Shown here in pieces: positions 9,354 to 16,233 of a DNA stretch of 46,733 nt. This DNA comes from Pseudoselenomonas ruminantium. GTDB lineage: Bacteria; Bacillota; Negativicutes; Selenomonadales; Selenomonadaceae. The notes under the pieces are model-generated. The model searched no databases. It was not told the origin of the DNA and saw nothing but the letters and a program-made list of their open reading frames with translations. Each line of letters begins with the position of its first letter. Position 1 is the first letter of the stretch. Location: contig NZ_FNJQ01000028.1 of NCBI RefSeq assembly GCF_900104055.1, positions 1 through 46,733 on the forward strand, given 5' to 3'. Position numbers and translations under genes: made by a program.

Positions 9354-10058
9354 CTAAAACAGCGCGATTTTATCCTTCATGGTTCCGTCCAGGCCGATAA
9401 TACCGAAATGCACCTGCCAGAACACCCGGACGGAAAAGTCCAGCGGCAGGAACAAGCGGCAGAACAGCTGCCACTCCGCCTCCCGTGCCTGCAATTTTGG
9501 CTCGTCCAAATAAGCATACAGCTCGTTAGGTGTCAGCCGGCTTTGGTAGAGGATTCCCTTGGGGAACAGACGACGAAAGGCGTGGCTGAAGCCCTGCAGG
9601 CTGGAACCACATTTCATGGTATGCAGAAGTTCTTCGGCCACAGCCAGCTGCCCTTCCCGGTCCAAATCCCGAACTACCGCAGCCGCCTCTTTGCCGAATA
9701 CACCATCCAGAAGTTCCTGCCGCAGTTTCCGCACATAGCATTCCTGCCGGGTGATGCCATGATGCAGGTCAATTTCACAGAGGATATGCATGATGCAGTC
9801 AAAGGCTTTTTGAATGAATTCTTCCTTATCTTTCTCCAGCAGATAGCGCACATCCGGATGCAGCAGATATTGGAAGATGGCACTGAAGCGGTAAAGGGCA
9901 TTGACCGGCACAGCATCTTCGCCGATTCCCCTGCGGTTCAGATAGTCAAAAGCCAGCTCATAGTATGGACTGCCTTTCTCGGCCGGCGTGTAGTGCATAG
10001 CCTCTTTTTTCAGCCCCTGTTCTGCTGCTCTCAAAGCAGCATCCCAAATAAAGTTCAT
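9354..10058 (-). CDS. Baseplate-region protein of unknown family (TssG position)
   Basis: This 234-residue protein is not securely recognised. It is helix-rich at the N terminus (IWDAALRAAEQGLKKEAM; YYELAFDYLNRRGIGED) and ends with a beta-rich part (FRRLFPKGILYQSRLTPNELYAYL; LFLPLDFSVRVFWQVHFGIIGL). No signal peptide or TM segment is seen. It shares a TGATG junction with the upstream 429-aa gene (stop and start overlap by one base), so the two are probably made in fixed ratio. By gene order (two larger structural genes, this one, a chaperone, then vgrG) it takes the place of TssG-type wedge proteins in canonical T6SS. That role is an inference from synteny, not from sequence. Confidence 0.5.
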   Translation of the reverse strand: MNFIWDAALRAAEQGLKKEAMHYTPAEKGSPYYELAFDYLNRRGIGEDAVPVNALYRFSAIFQYLLHPDVRYLLEKDKEEFIQKAFDCIMHILCEIDLHHGITRQECYVRKLRQELLDGVFGKEAAAVVRDLDREGQLAVAEELLHTMKCGSSLQGFSHAFRRLFPKGILYQSRLTPNELYAYLDEPKLQAREAEWQLFCRLFLPLDFSVRVFWQVHFGIIGLDGTMKDKIALF

Positions 10059-11347
10059 CAGACCAGCCTCCCTGCGCAGGTATATTCCGGAAAATAATGC
10101 TGCAGGCTCGTGGTCAGGAAACTGATGACATCCAGATTCCGGTAATCCTCCTGTTTTGCCCGGAAGTCCAGTTCCAATGTGTACGCACGGCTGCCCGTGC
10201 GGAATTCATAGTCAATGAAAGCGTCCGTGGAATAGGTTGCCGGCTGCCCTGCAGTTTTCCGCAGCCGCATATCGGCCAGTTCAAGATCCTGCATGCAGGC
10301 AAAGGAACGCAGGAAACGCTCGATTTCCCCCCGCGTCTTGATGCGCTGGCCAAAAGCTGCCACCAGATTCCGCGCAAAGCTCTCATCATGCTGATTGCCA
10401 TACACCCGATAACCGTATTTTTCCTGACTCTTCACCGGATATAACCGCAGCATCTCCCAATCCTCAGCCTCCTGCCGGTCACAGGTAATGATCATCTCGC
10501 CGCCCTGCCAGCGCACATTGCGCACTTCGGCAGCAGAGCCAGCGAGCAGATATTTGCAGCCTGCAGGCAGTTGGCTGGCATACAGGCGATGCTCATAGGA
10601 AGTCCGATCCATGCAGGGTTCCGGGTAGCAGCTCGTATGCGCCTGCCAGGGGCGGATGTTCCAAAGCGGCACCATATCCTCATAGATGCGGTCAGCAAAC
10701 TCCGCATAGTCAAGCATCACCCGTTCGATGGGCATATCATCTTCCCAGCCCTCCAGTGAGGTAATCCAGACCTCGGCAAATTTATAGAGATAGGGCGTCA
10801 GTACACTGCGCCAGGGAAGTGCATTCTGACCAGTCACATCATAGAGCGCTTCCACCTGTTTCCGATAACGCAGGCAGGGACGCAGTTCAAAGGTAGCCGC
10901 CACCTCGCTATAGGCACTCTTGACCGTACCGGAAAACTGCCGCTTCTCCCGCAACAGTTTTTCCAGTTCATTGGTTTCCCCGGCAAAGAACACCGGAAAC
11001 AAAGCATATCCCTCACCAGCCTGCAGATGCCGCAGGATATCGGCTGCCGGGATCTCTTTCTGCTGCAGGTCAGCAGCATCCATGGGGAAAAACTCCCTGT
11101 CCGTCTGATCATAATCTTTCCGGGAGCAAAGCCCTGTCATGATATCCGGCATCTCGGCGGGAGCTTTCACCTCTGCCAGCATCCGCTGCTCCAACCCGTG
11201 ATACTCTGCATACATATGCTGATACAGCTGGGTAAACATATCCCCAATGATGTTCCGGAAAAGGTCCCGGTTCTCCAATCCTTTGATTTCCATGGCCTGC
11301 CGTTCTACATAGCCAGCCAGATCAAATTCATCTGTAAAAATGCCCAT
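10058..11347 (-). CDS. Baseplate-like structural protein (TssF position)
   Basis: This soluble protein of 429 residues has no signal peptide. The N terminus (FTDEFDLAGYVERQAMEI; LFRNIIGDMFTQLYQHMYAEY) is helical. The middle has ALFPVFFAGETNELEKLLREK and TPYLYKFAEVWITSLEGW. The end is rich in beta strands and aromatic residues (SYPEPCMDRTSYEHRLYA, FRTGSRAYTLELDFRAK, TSLQHYFPEY). I do not recognise a named family. Size, operon place between two other unknown structural genes and vgrG, and the overlap with the next gene suggest a baseplate wedge comparable to TssF. Structure prediction would be needed to test that. An ATG start is used, 12 bp after the upstream gene. Confidence 0.5.
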   Translation of the reverse strand: MGIFTDEFDLAGYVERQAMEIKGLENRDLFRNIIGDMFTQLYQHMYAEYHGLEQRMLAEVKAPAEMPDIMTGLCSRKDYDQTDREFFPMDAADLQQKEIPAADILRHLQAGEGYALFPVFFAGETNELEKLLREKRQFSGTVKSAYSEVAATFELRPCLRYRKQVEALYDVTGQNALPWRSVLTPYLYKFAEVWITSLEGWEDDMPIERVMLDYAEFADRIYEDMVPLWNIRPWQAHTSCYPEPCMDRTSYEHRLYASQLPAGCKYLLAGSAAEVRNVRWQGGEMIITCDRQEAEDWEMLRLYPVKSQEKYGYRVYGNQHDESFARNLVAAFGQRIKTRGEIERFLRSFACMQDLELADMRLRKTAGQPATYSTDAFIDYEFRTGSRAYTLELDFRAKQEDYRNLDVISFLTTSLQHYFPEYTCAGRLV

Positions 11348-11359
11348 ACCTTATCTCCC

Positions 11360-12148
11360 TCAATCTACCAATACTTCCCTGCGCCGTCTGCGTTCCCGGC
11401 GGCACTCCCGCAAGCCTGCGGGGCGGATCTCATCCAATACGCGGGTAAGCCCGTCAAACAGGCTGGCATTATTCCATTCCTGTTCTTCCTGCTGCAGACG
11501 CTGACAGATATAAAAACCGATTGCCTCTGCTGACATAGGTTGACCAGTCAGTGCGGTCAGGCAGAATTGACGGTCAAATTCCGTAAGCGTAAACTTGCTG
11601 GCCTCCCGCGCAAAAGCCTGCGTAATATCTGGCGACAGAGTACTCTTTCCCACCGCCGCATAGGGCGCATAGATGTTATTGACCGTATCAAACTCCGTTG
11701 TCCGGTCAAAAAAATCCACATAATTGACACGCAGGATGGAGCCCCTTTTCAGCTTGAAGCGGCAAAGTTCCATTTCGTCAGGTGTCAAGGTCAGATCATT
11801 GGTCAGGTCCAGATCCAGTTCATAAACCATGGCCCCCTGCTGCTCCGTTGGTGCGGCAAACCTCAGCTTCAGGATGGCATATTCATCCGTAGGACGATAG
11901 GCAATGGTCATCGGCTCCTGCAGGTAATAGATAAAGCCCGCATGCTTGATCAGCCCCGGCTGCACCGTAATCGTCTCTTTGGTAGTCATCATGCGGCAGC
12001 CACTGATGATGCCATCGCTATAATCCTGATACAATAAAGGCAACGTATCAAAAGCCCTGTCCCGGACATCGCAAAGCATACTTTGCCTTAGGATATGCAA
12101 GGCCTCAAACTTCGGAATCCGCTGCTGATTATCACGCATATTGTTCAC
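11360..12148 (-). CDS. Beta-rich baseplate/connector-like protein (TssK-like position, putative)
   Basis: This 262-residue protein has a segment that looks like the beta-sandwich shell found at the N terminus of phage receptor-binding proteins and TssK: YSDGIISGCRMMTT, then TITVQPGLIKHAGFIYYL and EYAILKLRF. The rest is helical and ends in a strongly basic tail (RECRRERRRRREVLVD). No signal peptide or TM segment is present. The start is GTG in a GTGA overlap with the stop of a tiny upstream ORF, so translation is probably coupled to it. It is the first of the baseplate/spike genes after the toxin island. TssK-like function is speculative. Confidence 0.45.
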   Translation of the reverse strand: MNNMRDNQQRIPKFEALHILRQSMLCDVRDRAFDTLPLLYQDYSDGIISGCRMMTTKETITVQPGLIKHAGFIYYLQEPMTIAYRPTDEYAILKLRFAAPTEQQGAMVYELDLDLTNDLTLTPDEMELCRFKLKRGSILRVNYVDFFDRTTEFDTVNNIYAPYAAVGKSTLSPDITQAFAREASKFTLTEFDRQFCLTALTGQPMSAEAIGFYICQRLQQEEQEWNNASLFDGLTRVLDEIRPAGLRECRRERRRRREVLVD

Positions 12149-12237
12149 TCTCCCACAATCACACTTTCGCCACCGAAAGTAATCTGTTTTTCCGTTAATT
12201 TGACATGTGACGTTCCACTCTGCAGCAAAACCTGCAT
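12145..12237 (-). CDS. 30-aa ORF resembling a VgrG C-terminal strand repeat
   Basis: An ATG at 12237, preceded by AAGGG, opens a 30-codon frame that ends in TGA at 12145-12147, inside a GTGA overlap with the next gene. The product holds the words SHVKLTEKQITFGGES and ends VIVGE. Such alternating strands occur at the ends of VgrG and related beta-helical spikes. It could be a remnant of a spike gene destroyed when the toxin island was inserted, a short leader that couples translation of the baseplate genes, or a real tiny structural protein. The overlap with the next start argues that it is translated. Confidence 0.45.
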   Translation of the reverse strand: MQVLLQSGTSHVKLTEKQITFGGESVIVGE

Positions 12238-12282
12238 TTCAAATCCCTTTTTTGTACAGTAATTTTTAATACAGTATAAATA

Positions 12283-12534
12283 TTATTTTTGCAAATATTC
12301 TTGACGATCACGATAACAAAGCATCACAATATTATACAAATACTGGCATGCATCAACTTCTCTTTTAAAAATCTTCATCCCTGTTTTCGTCCCTCTCTCA
12401 CTACAATATACTTGCCATTTTTGTCCTTTTCTCTCTATACACATCATTTCATTAGGATTCCACCCATTTAAACTATACATATCTGTTGGTACATTTTGCT
12501 CATCAAGCTTTTTCTTCAATTCTTTTAGATTCAT
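12283..12534 (-). CDS. Probable TNT antitoxin/immunity protein
   Basis: This is a small cytosolic protein of 83 residues when started at the ATG at 12534 (AAGG 8 bp upstream); the open frame reaches 12552. The string NVPTDMYSLNG, followed by WQVYCSERGTKTGMKIF and EVDACQYLY, is the pattern I associate with short immunity proteins next to TNT (tuberculosis necrotizing toxin) domains in Firmicutes. Directly upstream is a broken TNT toxin fragment (12606-12822), which supports the pairing. Because the toxin looks dead while the antitoxin is intact, it may serve as orphan immunity against siblings that still carry the toxin. The family call is from memory of the pattern. Confidence 0.65.
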   Translation of the reverse strand: MNLKELKKKLDEQNVPTDMYSLNGWNPNEMMCIERKGQKWQVYCSERGTKTGMKIFKREVDACQYLYNIVMLCYRDRQEYLQK

Positions 12535-12605
12535 TTTCATTACCTTAATCATTCAACTTAACATTTCAAAAAATCATTTCAGCAAACAATAAAATAAGGA
12601 TTTTC

Positions 12606-12822
12606 CTATTTAATTTCTCTTATTATCGCTTCACTAAGTAATTCATTTATTGGTTTTTCTAGTTTAAATTGTATTCCACCGCCAGGTTGATCAAACCATG
12701 GCGCAATGATACTACCCTCGCTACGGACAGGTTTACAAACTTCATACAAATGGTATTATTCCTAATTGTGGGCTTGTTTTAGGTGTGCGAAGTTTGAGAT
12801 ATTTTCGTTCTTCTTCGTTCAT
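12606..12822 (-). pseudogene. Frameshifted TNT-domain toxin remnant
   Basis: Two short frames together spell the end of a TNT NAD-glycohydrolase domain. The first, from ATG 12822, gives MNEEERKYLKLRTPKTSPQL then runs into a stop. Near 12752 the reading frame has to shift to continue as YHLYEVCKPVRSEGS, IIAPWFDQPGGGIQF and a final LLSEAIIREIK before TAG at 12606. The APWF-QPGGG signature contains the Gln regarded as catalytic in TNT. The N-terminal half of the domain and any delivery domain are absent. I read it as a cassette broken by a frameshift and by recombination. An intact probable antitoxin follows 72 bp downstream. Confidence 0.75.
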
Positions 12823-12855
12823 ATCAAACACCTCTATGATTATCGTCAATACAAC

Positions 12856-12969
12856 TCAACTCCTAATACATATCCCATGCCTGCCCGCCTTGGTTTCTAT
12901 ATATATTTTTTCTATACGATAATAGGGCAAGCCTTCGACCTCGAGCTGTCCCAGTGTAACCTGTTCCAT
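12856..12969 (-). CDS. Orphan toxin-cassette fragment (37 aa)
   Basis: A strong GGAGG precedes the ATG at 12969, and the frame runs for 37 codons (MEQVTLGQLEVEGLPYY, ending ICIRS). No family is recognised. The 19 bases around its start, CTGTTCCATTTATCCTCCT on the plus strand, are identical to those around the start of the orphan toxin at 14377, and both begin M-E-Q. It looks like the stump of another exchangeable C-terminal cassette, cut off by recombination or by a frameshift ahead of the TNT fragment. A functional product is doubtful. Confidence 0.4.
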   Translation of the reverse strand: MEQVTLGQLEVEGLPYYRIEKIYIETKAGRHGICIRS

Positions 12970-13040
12970 TTATCCTCCTCAAAATGTCCATCTTTATATC
13001 ACGATTCTCTTTTCCGTATCCACCATACTGTACAACTTGA
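12961..13040 (-). repeat. Cassette-junction repeat, copy 2
   Basis: This stretch aligns with 14369-14436. It carries the tail codons of the STPDD small-membrane gene (S-C-T-V-W-W-I-R-K-R-E-S-stop at 12999-13040), then the GGAGGATAA ribosome site and ATGGAACAG. The two copies differ at scattered bases in the tail and share 19 identical bases around the new start codon. The repeat marks the place where new toxin cassettes join the previous module. Confidence 0.75.
12999..13040 (-). pseudogene. Tail remnant of an STPDD small-membrane gene
   Basis: Only the last 12 codons (SCTVWWIRKRES) remain, matching SCAAWWVRKKES at the end of the intact copy at 14397-14549. An in-frame TAA directly upstream shows that the rest has been lost. 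This is the third trace of the family in the island. Confidence 0.65.
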
Positions 13041-13066
13041 TTAGCTTCGATCATATTCAGGCAAAA

Positions 13067-13360
13067 TCATTCATGCTCTATTGAATACACTGGGATGAAT
13101 GGTGATAAATATAGTCTTGCATAACAATTTCCTTGTTCCAAAGAATCAGGATTATGCATAACCTTAATAATTTTCATTCCTATATAATAGGAAAGCGCCA
13201 CACTATACGACATAATCCATGGTAAAATCTGCCAAACCAACTTATATGCAACACAAACGAAAACACCAAAATAAATACTATATTTGCAAATTATATTCAA
13301 CGGAACTAACTCATGTGGGAAGCTATTCCAAAAGCCTTTTTTATTATTCAACGAAACCAC
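13067..13360 (-). CDS. Small membrane protein, unknown (97 aa)
   Basis: This protein has one or two hydrophobic segments (IYFGVFVCVAYKLVWQILPW and SVALSYYIGMKII) and a polar C terminus with a cysteine. It is not recognised. The open frame starts at GTG 13360; a TTG at 13351 with AGGTGG just upstream is also possible. It lies after the second STPDD gene and before the tail of a third, that is, where a toxin or immunity gene of the next module would be expected. It could be an immunity protein whose toxin has been deleted. Low-GC codon use matches the rest of the island. Confidence 0.45.
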   Translation of the reverse strand: MVSLNNKKGFWNSFPHELVPLNIICKYSIYFGVFVCVAYKLVWQILPWIMSYSVALSYYIGMKIIKVMHNPDSLEQGNCYARLYLSPFIPVYSIEHE

Positions 13361-13408
13361 CTAAGCTTTATTGTTTTAATGGATTTTTCAACTATATCCT
13401 TGCTCGTT

Positions 13409-13540
13409 TCATTTTCTTCGCAAGCAAGACATAAAGATAAATATGCTAAGAACTACCCATAAGCACCAATCGTCAGGTGTGCTCATTATCTCAATAACGG
13501 TTCTTATAATTAATATGTATATAATGTATATTGATTTCAT
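13409..13540 (-). CDS. STPDD small two-TM protein, copy 2 (43 aa)
   Basis: The frame from ATG 13540 to TGA 13409 encodes two hydrophobic stretches (IYIIYILIIRTVIEI and WVVLSIFIFMSC) around a polar MSTPDD turn, ending in a basic CLRRK. It is a clear paralogue of the 50-aa protein at 14397-14549 (same length plan, same I-x-x-STPDD turn, same basic tail). The ribosome site is weak. It follows the second immunity gene by 27 bp, as copy 1 follows the first, so it belongs to the toxin-immunity module. Function unknown; a membrane accessory to immunity is possible. Confidence 0.65.
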   Translation of the reverse strand: MKSIYIIYILIIRTVIEIMSTPDDWCLWVVLSIFIFMSCLRRK

Positions 13541-13567
13541 AACTTATATTCTGTCCATGAGTATAAT

Positions 13568-13969
13568 CTAGTTATTGTAAGATTTACAAATATACAAATT
13601 GTATTTTTTATTTTCATTATGAATTGAAATCTTCCATCCACCTCTAGCAAAAGCAATCCCATCTCCTCCCAAATCATCTACTTGATACCATCCAGCCAGA
13701 GGCAACCTTTCTATATAAAACTCCCTTATTCGCGTATTGGACAAATCAGTGCAATAATCTATATCCAACGAAACAAAATGTCTTTTCCTTATTATTTCTT
13801 TTTTCCCTAACTCGTCAGTTTTTTCTGGAACCGGCAGCTCTTCATAAATCTCATACATTTCTTTAGGATCCTTCTCAAAATCATCACCATGATACATAAA
13901 ATTCATGGTAACATCATACAATGATAACAATACTCCTATAATAACAATATAATGCAAAATTCTCTTCAT
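13568..13969 (-). CDS. Membrane-anchored immunity protein, copy 2
   Basis: This protein of about 133 residues starts at the ATG at 13969 (AGAAGG upstream). Residues 2-20 form an N-terminal TM helix or uncleaved signal (KRILHYIVIIGVLLSLYDV). An exported domain follows, with DDFEKDPKEMYEIYEELPVPE, LDIDYCTDLSNTRIREFYIERL and GWKISIHN. It is a paralogue of the protein at 14595-15002 (shared DxFxKDP, IYExLPxPE, TxLSNxxIxxFY, GWxx, WKIxx). It sits 18 bp behind the orphan toxin cassette, so it is the likely cognate immunity protein. The export signal implies the toxin is neutralised in the periplasm or at the inner membrane. Confidence 0.7.
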   Translation of the reverse strand: MKRILHYIVIIGVLLSLYDVTMNFMYHGDDFEKDPKEMYEIYEELPVPEKTDELGKKEIIRKRHFVSLDIDYCTDLSNTRIREFYIERLPLAGWYQVDDLGGDGIAFARGGWKISIHNENKKYNLYICKSYNN

Positions 13970-13987
13970 CAACAGACCACCTTCTAG

Positions 13988-14377
13988 TTAAGAATATATA
14001 TTAAATATTCGTTTTGTTTCACGAAAACCTACTGACACCCCTACCCCTGTAGTTACACCCACTTCAGTAGATATTGGTGCATTATTCCAAGATGAAACTC
14101 CTACTTGCCCTCCCGCTGCAATGTTAACGCCAGCCGATTCGCCTGCTATAGAGTTAACATAATCATCAACATTATTTTTTCTTCCATTATAATTTCCATA
14201 ACCAGCACTAATCTGTTCTGAAGCAAACTTTCCAAAATCCAAACTAGTCTCAGAGAATCTATAAACATTCCCCATTTTGTCCACGATAAGGCCAAATCCA
14301 TCAACAGAACAATAATAGTAATCCTGATCCATATCTTTTGGATTAGGTAATATCCCTTTATTTATTAACTGTTCCAT
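13988..14377 (-). CDS. Orphan C-terminal toxin cassette (no delivery domain)
   Basis: The 129 residues correspond to the C-terminal domain of the complete PAAR-like toxin at 15030-15989. Shared features are the G-K/I-x-P lead, DM-x-x-DYYY, GxIVDKMGNVYxFSE, the GESAGxNI block, VGV-S-x-x-NxPxxxxVG-TxGVGxSV and a final IFN. It lacks the DUF4280 tip. Orphan cassettes like this are typical of polymorphic toxin loci, where they can recombine into the full-length gene. A very good GGAGG and ATG allow its own translation, but without a tip it is unlikely to be injected. The Gly-rich end and the exported immunity protein hint at an envelope target; this is inference. Confidence 0.7.
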   Translation of the reverse strand: MEQLINKGILPNPKDMDQDYYYCSVDGFGLIVDKMGNVYRFSETSLDFGKFASEQISAGYGNYNGRKNNVDDYVNSIAGESAGVNIAAGGQVGVSSWNNAPISTEVGVTTGVGVSVGFRETKRIFNIYS

Positions 14378-14436
14378 TTATCCTCCTGTCATATTGTCAA
14401 TCATCTTTTTTAGATTCTTTTTTTCGTACCCACCAT
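14369..14436 (-). repeat. Cassette-junction repeat, copy 1
   Basis: It contains the last codons of the intact STPDD gene, the GGAGGATAA ribosome site and the ATGGAACAG start of the orphan toxin. It matches 12961-13040, with 19 bases identical around the start codon (14369-14387 versus 12961-12979). Confidence 0.75.
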
Positions 14437-14549
14437 GCTGCACAACTTGCAAAAAACAAAGTAACCCATGTGAGTAAGTCATCCGGCGTGCTGATGATAT
14501 CGATAACCAATCTTGCAATAACCAAATACAACAAATATAAAAATTTCAT
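14397..14549 (-). CDS. STPDD small two-TM protein, copy 1 (50 aa)
   Basis: GGAG lies 6 bp before the ATG at 14549. The product has a first hydrophobic segment (FLYLLYLVIARLVIDII), the turn STPDD, a second hydrophobic segment (LLTWVTLFFASCAAWW) and a charged tail (RKKESKKDD). No signal-peptidase site is evident, so it is probably a hairpin in the inner membrane. It stands between the first immunity gene and the orphan toxin. Paralogues at 13409-13540 and a remnant at 12999-13040 show that it is copied with each toxin module. Function unknown. Confidence 0.7.
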   Translation of the reverse strand: MKFLYLLYLVIARLVIDIISTPDDLLTWVTLFFASCAAWWVRKKESKKDD

Positions 14550-14594
14550 TAACTTCTCCACTTAAATTTCACATTATGTTCTAAATAGTTAACA

Positions 14595-15002
14595 TCAGTC
14601 AGCTACTCCATAAAATTTAAAAATCTCTAAACTATAATTTTCTTCGCCTTTGTTAACTGCGATTTTCCAATCATCTTTTTTAAATAAAACTCCAATTCCT
14701 CCTTTATATTCTATTTGTTTCCATCCCCGTTTTGTGAATTGTTCTACATAAAAATTCATAATCTGTTCATTTGATAGTTCTGTATAATAATAAACCTTCA
14801 AAAACACAGACGACCTCGGTCTTGATTTATCTTTCTTTTTTACTTCTTTGGTACATTCTGGAATAGGAAGATCTTCATATATCTCTAATATTATTTGAGG
14901 ATCTTTTTGAAATGCATCTCCATTTACTTTATAATTCATAGCTGTATACAATAGAGATAATGTCGAACAAAAGCAAATAAACGCCATAGTTATTTTTTTC
15001 AT
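14595..15002 (-). CDS. Membrane-anchored immunity protein, copy 1
   Basis: This 135-residue protein starts at the ATG at 15002 (GAGGTG 7 bp upstream; the frame extends to 15017). It has an N-terminal hydrophobic segment (ITMAFICFCSTLSLLYTAM), then the same exported domain as copy 2: DAFQKDPQIILEIYEDLPIPE, TELSNEQIMNFYVEQF, RGWKQIEY and DWKIAVN. It lies 27 bp behind the complete PAAR-like toxin and is its likely immunity protein. Divergence from copy 2 parallels the divergence of the two toxins, as expected for specific pairs. Confidence 0.7.
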   Translation of the reverse strand: MKKITMAFICFCSTLSLLYTAMNYKVNGDAFQKDPQIILEIYEDLPIPECTKEVKKKDKSRPRSSVFLKVYYYTELSNEQIMNFYVEQFTKRGWKQIEYKGGIGVLFKKDDWKIAVNKGEENYSLEIFKFYGVAD

Positions 15003-15029
15003 AACACCACACCTCATAATTGGTACATA

Positions 15030-15989
15030 TTAATCATCAAATACATTAAACAAATATATAGTATTTCTTTCACTTACTGAGCAACCAACTCCAGATGTGA
15101 TTCCAACATCTCTCGCGACAGGAGAATTAGCCCCCTTTGACACTCCAAATTGTACCCCCATATCTATATTAAATCCAGCAGATTCACCTTTTATAGCATC
15201 TCTATATTCCCCACTATTTTCTTTATCATCTGAATAAAAATCACCAAACCCTACACTACCCTGTACAGGAGTAGATACACCTAATCCTCCCCCTAATTCA
15301 GAATAAAAGTATACATTACCCATTTTATCTATAATCATCCCATCAGTTTGATCTATACTTGCTAATTCCCCATAAGAAAGCCCCAATGATACATAATAAT
15401 AATCATGCTCCATATCCTCAAATTGTGGTATTTTTCCTTCTGCTATCATTTGACGAACTTTTTCCTTGGTAATACTATTTTTTATAGCCTCTCTTTTCTT
15501 TTGTAAAGAATCTAATTTTTCCATTATGTTATTCGTTACTTGCTCCCCAACAGTCTGTGGCGCATCTGTATCTCCAGGCTTAGGCGGGGCACAAAAACGA
15601 ATTATACCTCCAAATTTACACTCTAAAAAACTATCTTTCGTCAGTACTGGAGCCCCTTCAATGACAAAATGCTTATCCACATTACGCCAAGCCTCTTCTG
15701 TCTGCGCATGGCAAACACATTTTACTCGCGGCCTTACGAATCTATTCTCATTTTGCTGGGCGCTATTGATCATTTTAGTCAATTTATTGTTGTCATCGCA
15801 AAAAGCACTGCACATGCCATATCCCAAAATATTATCCTGCCATTTATGGTCATTGGCATTCAGTACGGCTTTTCCTGTTTTTCTGGATAATACACCATGG
15901 TCGTTTATCATATTGATCTGATTCTTCATGCTTCCATATTGGCACTTTGTATAATCACTCATCATGGTCATGTATTCCTTAGCGCCCAT
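15030..15989 (-). CDS. PAAR-like (DUF4280) effector with Gly-rich C-terminal toxin domain
   Basis: This 319-residue protein starts at the ATG at 15989 (GGAG 7 bp upstream); the frame is open to 16034, but MGAKEYMTMM matches the start of the other PAAR-like effector. Residues 1 to about 150 are the DUF4280 tip (CQYGS, GYGMCSAFC, VKCVCHAQTEE, EGAPVLTKDSFLECKFGG, IRFCAPP). A coiled, Lys/Gln-rich linker follows. Residues about 195-319 are the toxin domain shared with the orphan cassette (DMEHDYYY, GMIIDKMGNVYFYSE, GESAGFNIDMG, VGITSGVGCSV, IYLFNVF). The activity is unknown. The Gly-rich end and TM-anchored immunity suggest an envelope target. It stands first in the toxin island, right behind an EagR-like fragment. 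Confidence 0.8.
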   Translation of the reverse strand: MGAKEYMTMMSDYTKCQYGSMKNQINMINDHGVLSRKTGKAVLNANDHKWQDNILGYGMCSAFCDDNNKLTKMINSAQQNENRFVRPRVKCVCHAQTEEAWRNVDKHFVIEGAPVLTKDSFLECKFGGIIRFCAPPKPGDTDAPQTVGEQVTNNIMEKLDSLQKKREAIKNSITKEKVRQMIAEGKIPQFEDMEHDYYYVSLGLSYGELASIDQTDGMIIDKMGNVYFYSELGGGLGVSTPVQGSVGFGDFYSDDKENSGEYRDAIKGESAGFNIDMGVQFGVSKGANSPVARDVGITSGVGCSVSERNTIYLFNVFDD

Positions 15990-15993
15990 AATA

Positions 15994-16233
15994 TCAATCT
16001 CCCTTCGCTGTATTATCCTTATATGACAGGGCAATCTGTTTCGCTATCTCCCGAAAATTCCGCTGGGCATAGGTAAAGCTGATAGATCCTGTAACCGCCT
16101 CACTGCCAAGGCCGCTGGAAAACAGGCAGTTATACATGCGTTCTGTTACCGTTTCATTCGTATATTCCAGCCAAACAAGCGATTGCTCTTTTCCCTCAAG
16201 TATTTCTGCCGCATGGATTTCCTTTATACTCCT
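15994..16233 (-). pseudogene. 3' fragment of a DcrB/EagR-like chaperone gene
   Basis: Between the Hsp70 gene and the PAAR toxin an open frame without a proper start encodes LVWLEYTNETVTERMYNCLF, GSEAVTGSISFTYAQRNF and EIAKQIALSYKD. This lines up with the end of the 8787-9341 protein (EYVHETLLEKVYQIMFLG, MLVGSLHFSLADSEW, AEEIMASYCD). The 5' two thirds are missing. The frame enters directly from the stop codon of the Hsp70 gene, so a recombination breakpoint lies near 16233. A 47-residue product from ATG 16137 is possible but unlikely to fold. It shows that this toxin once came with its own chaperone gene. Confidence 0.65.

Noticed and set aside
12863..13054. 63-codon minus-strand frame
   Set aside because: It reads across the STPDD tail remnant and the orphan cassette in the wrong frame; the junction-repeat alignment explains the sequence better.
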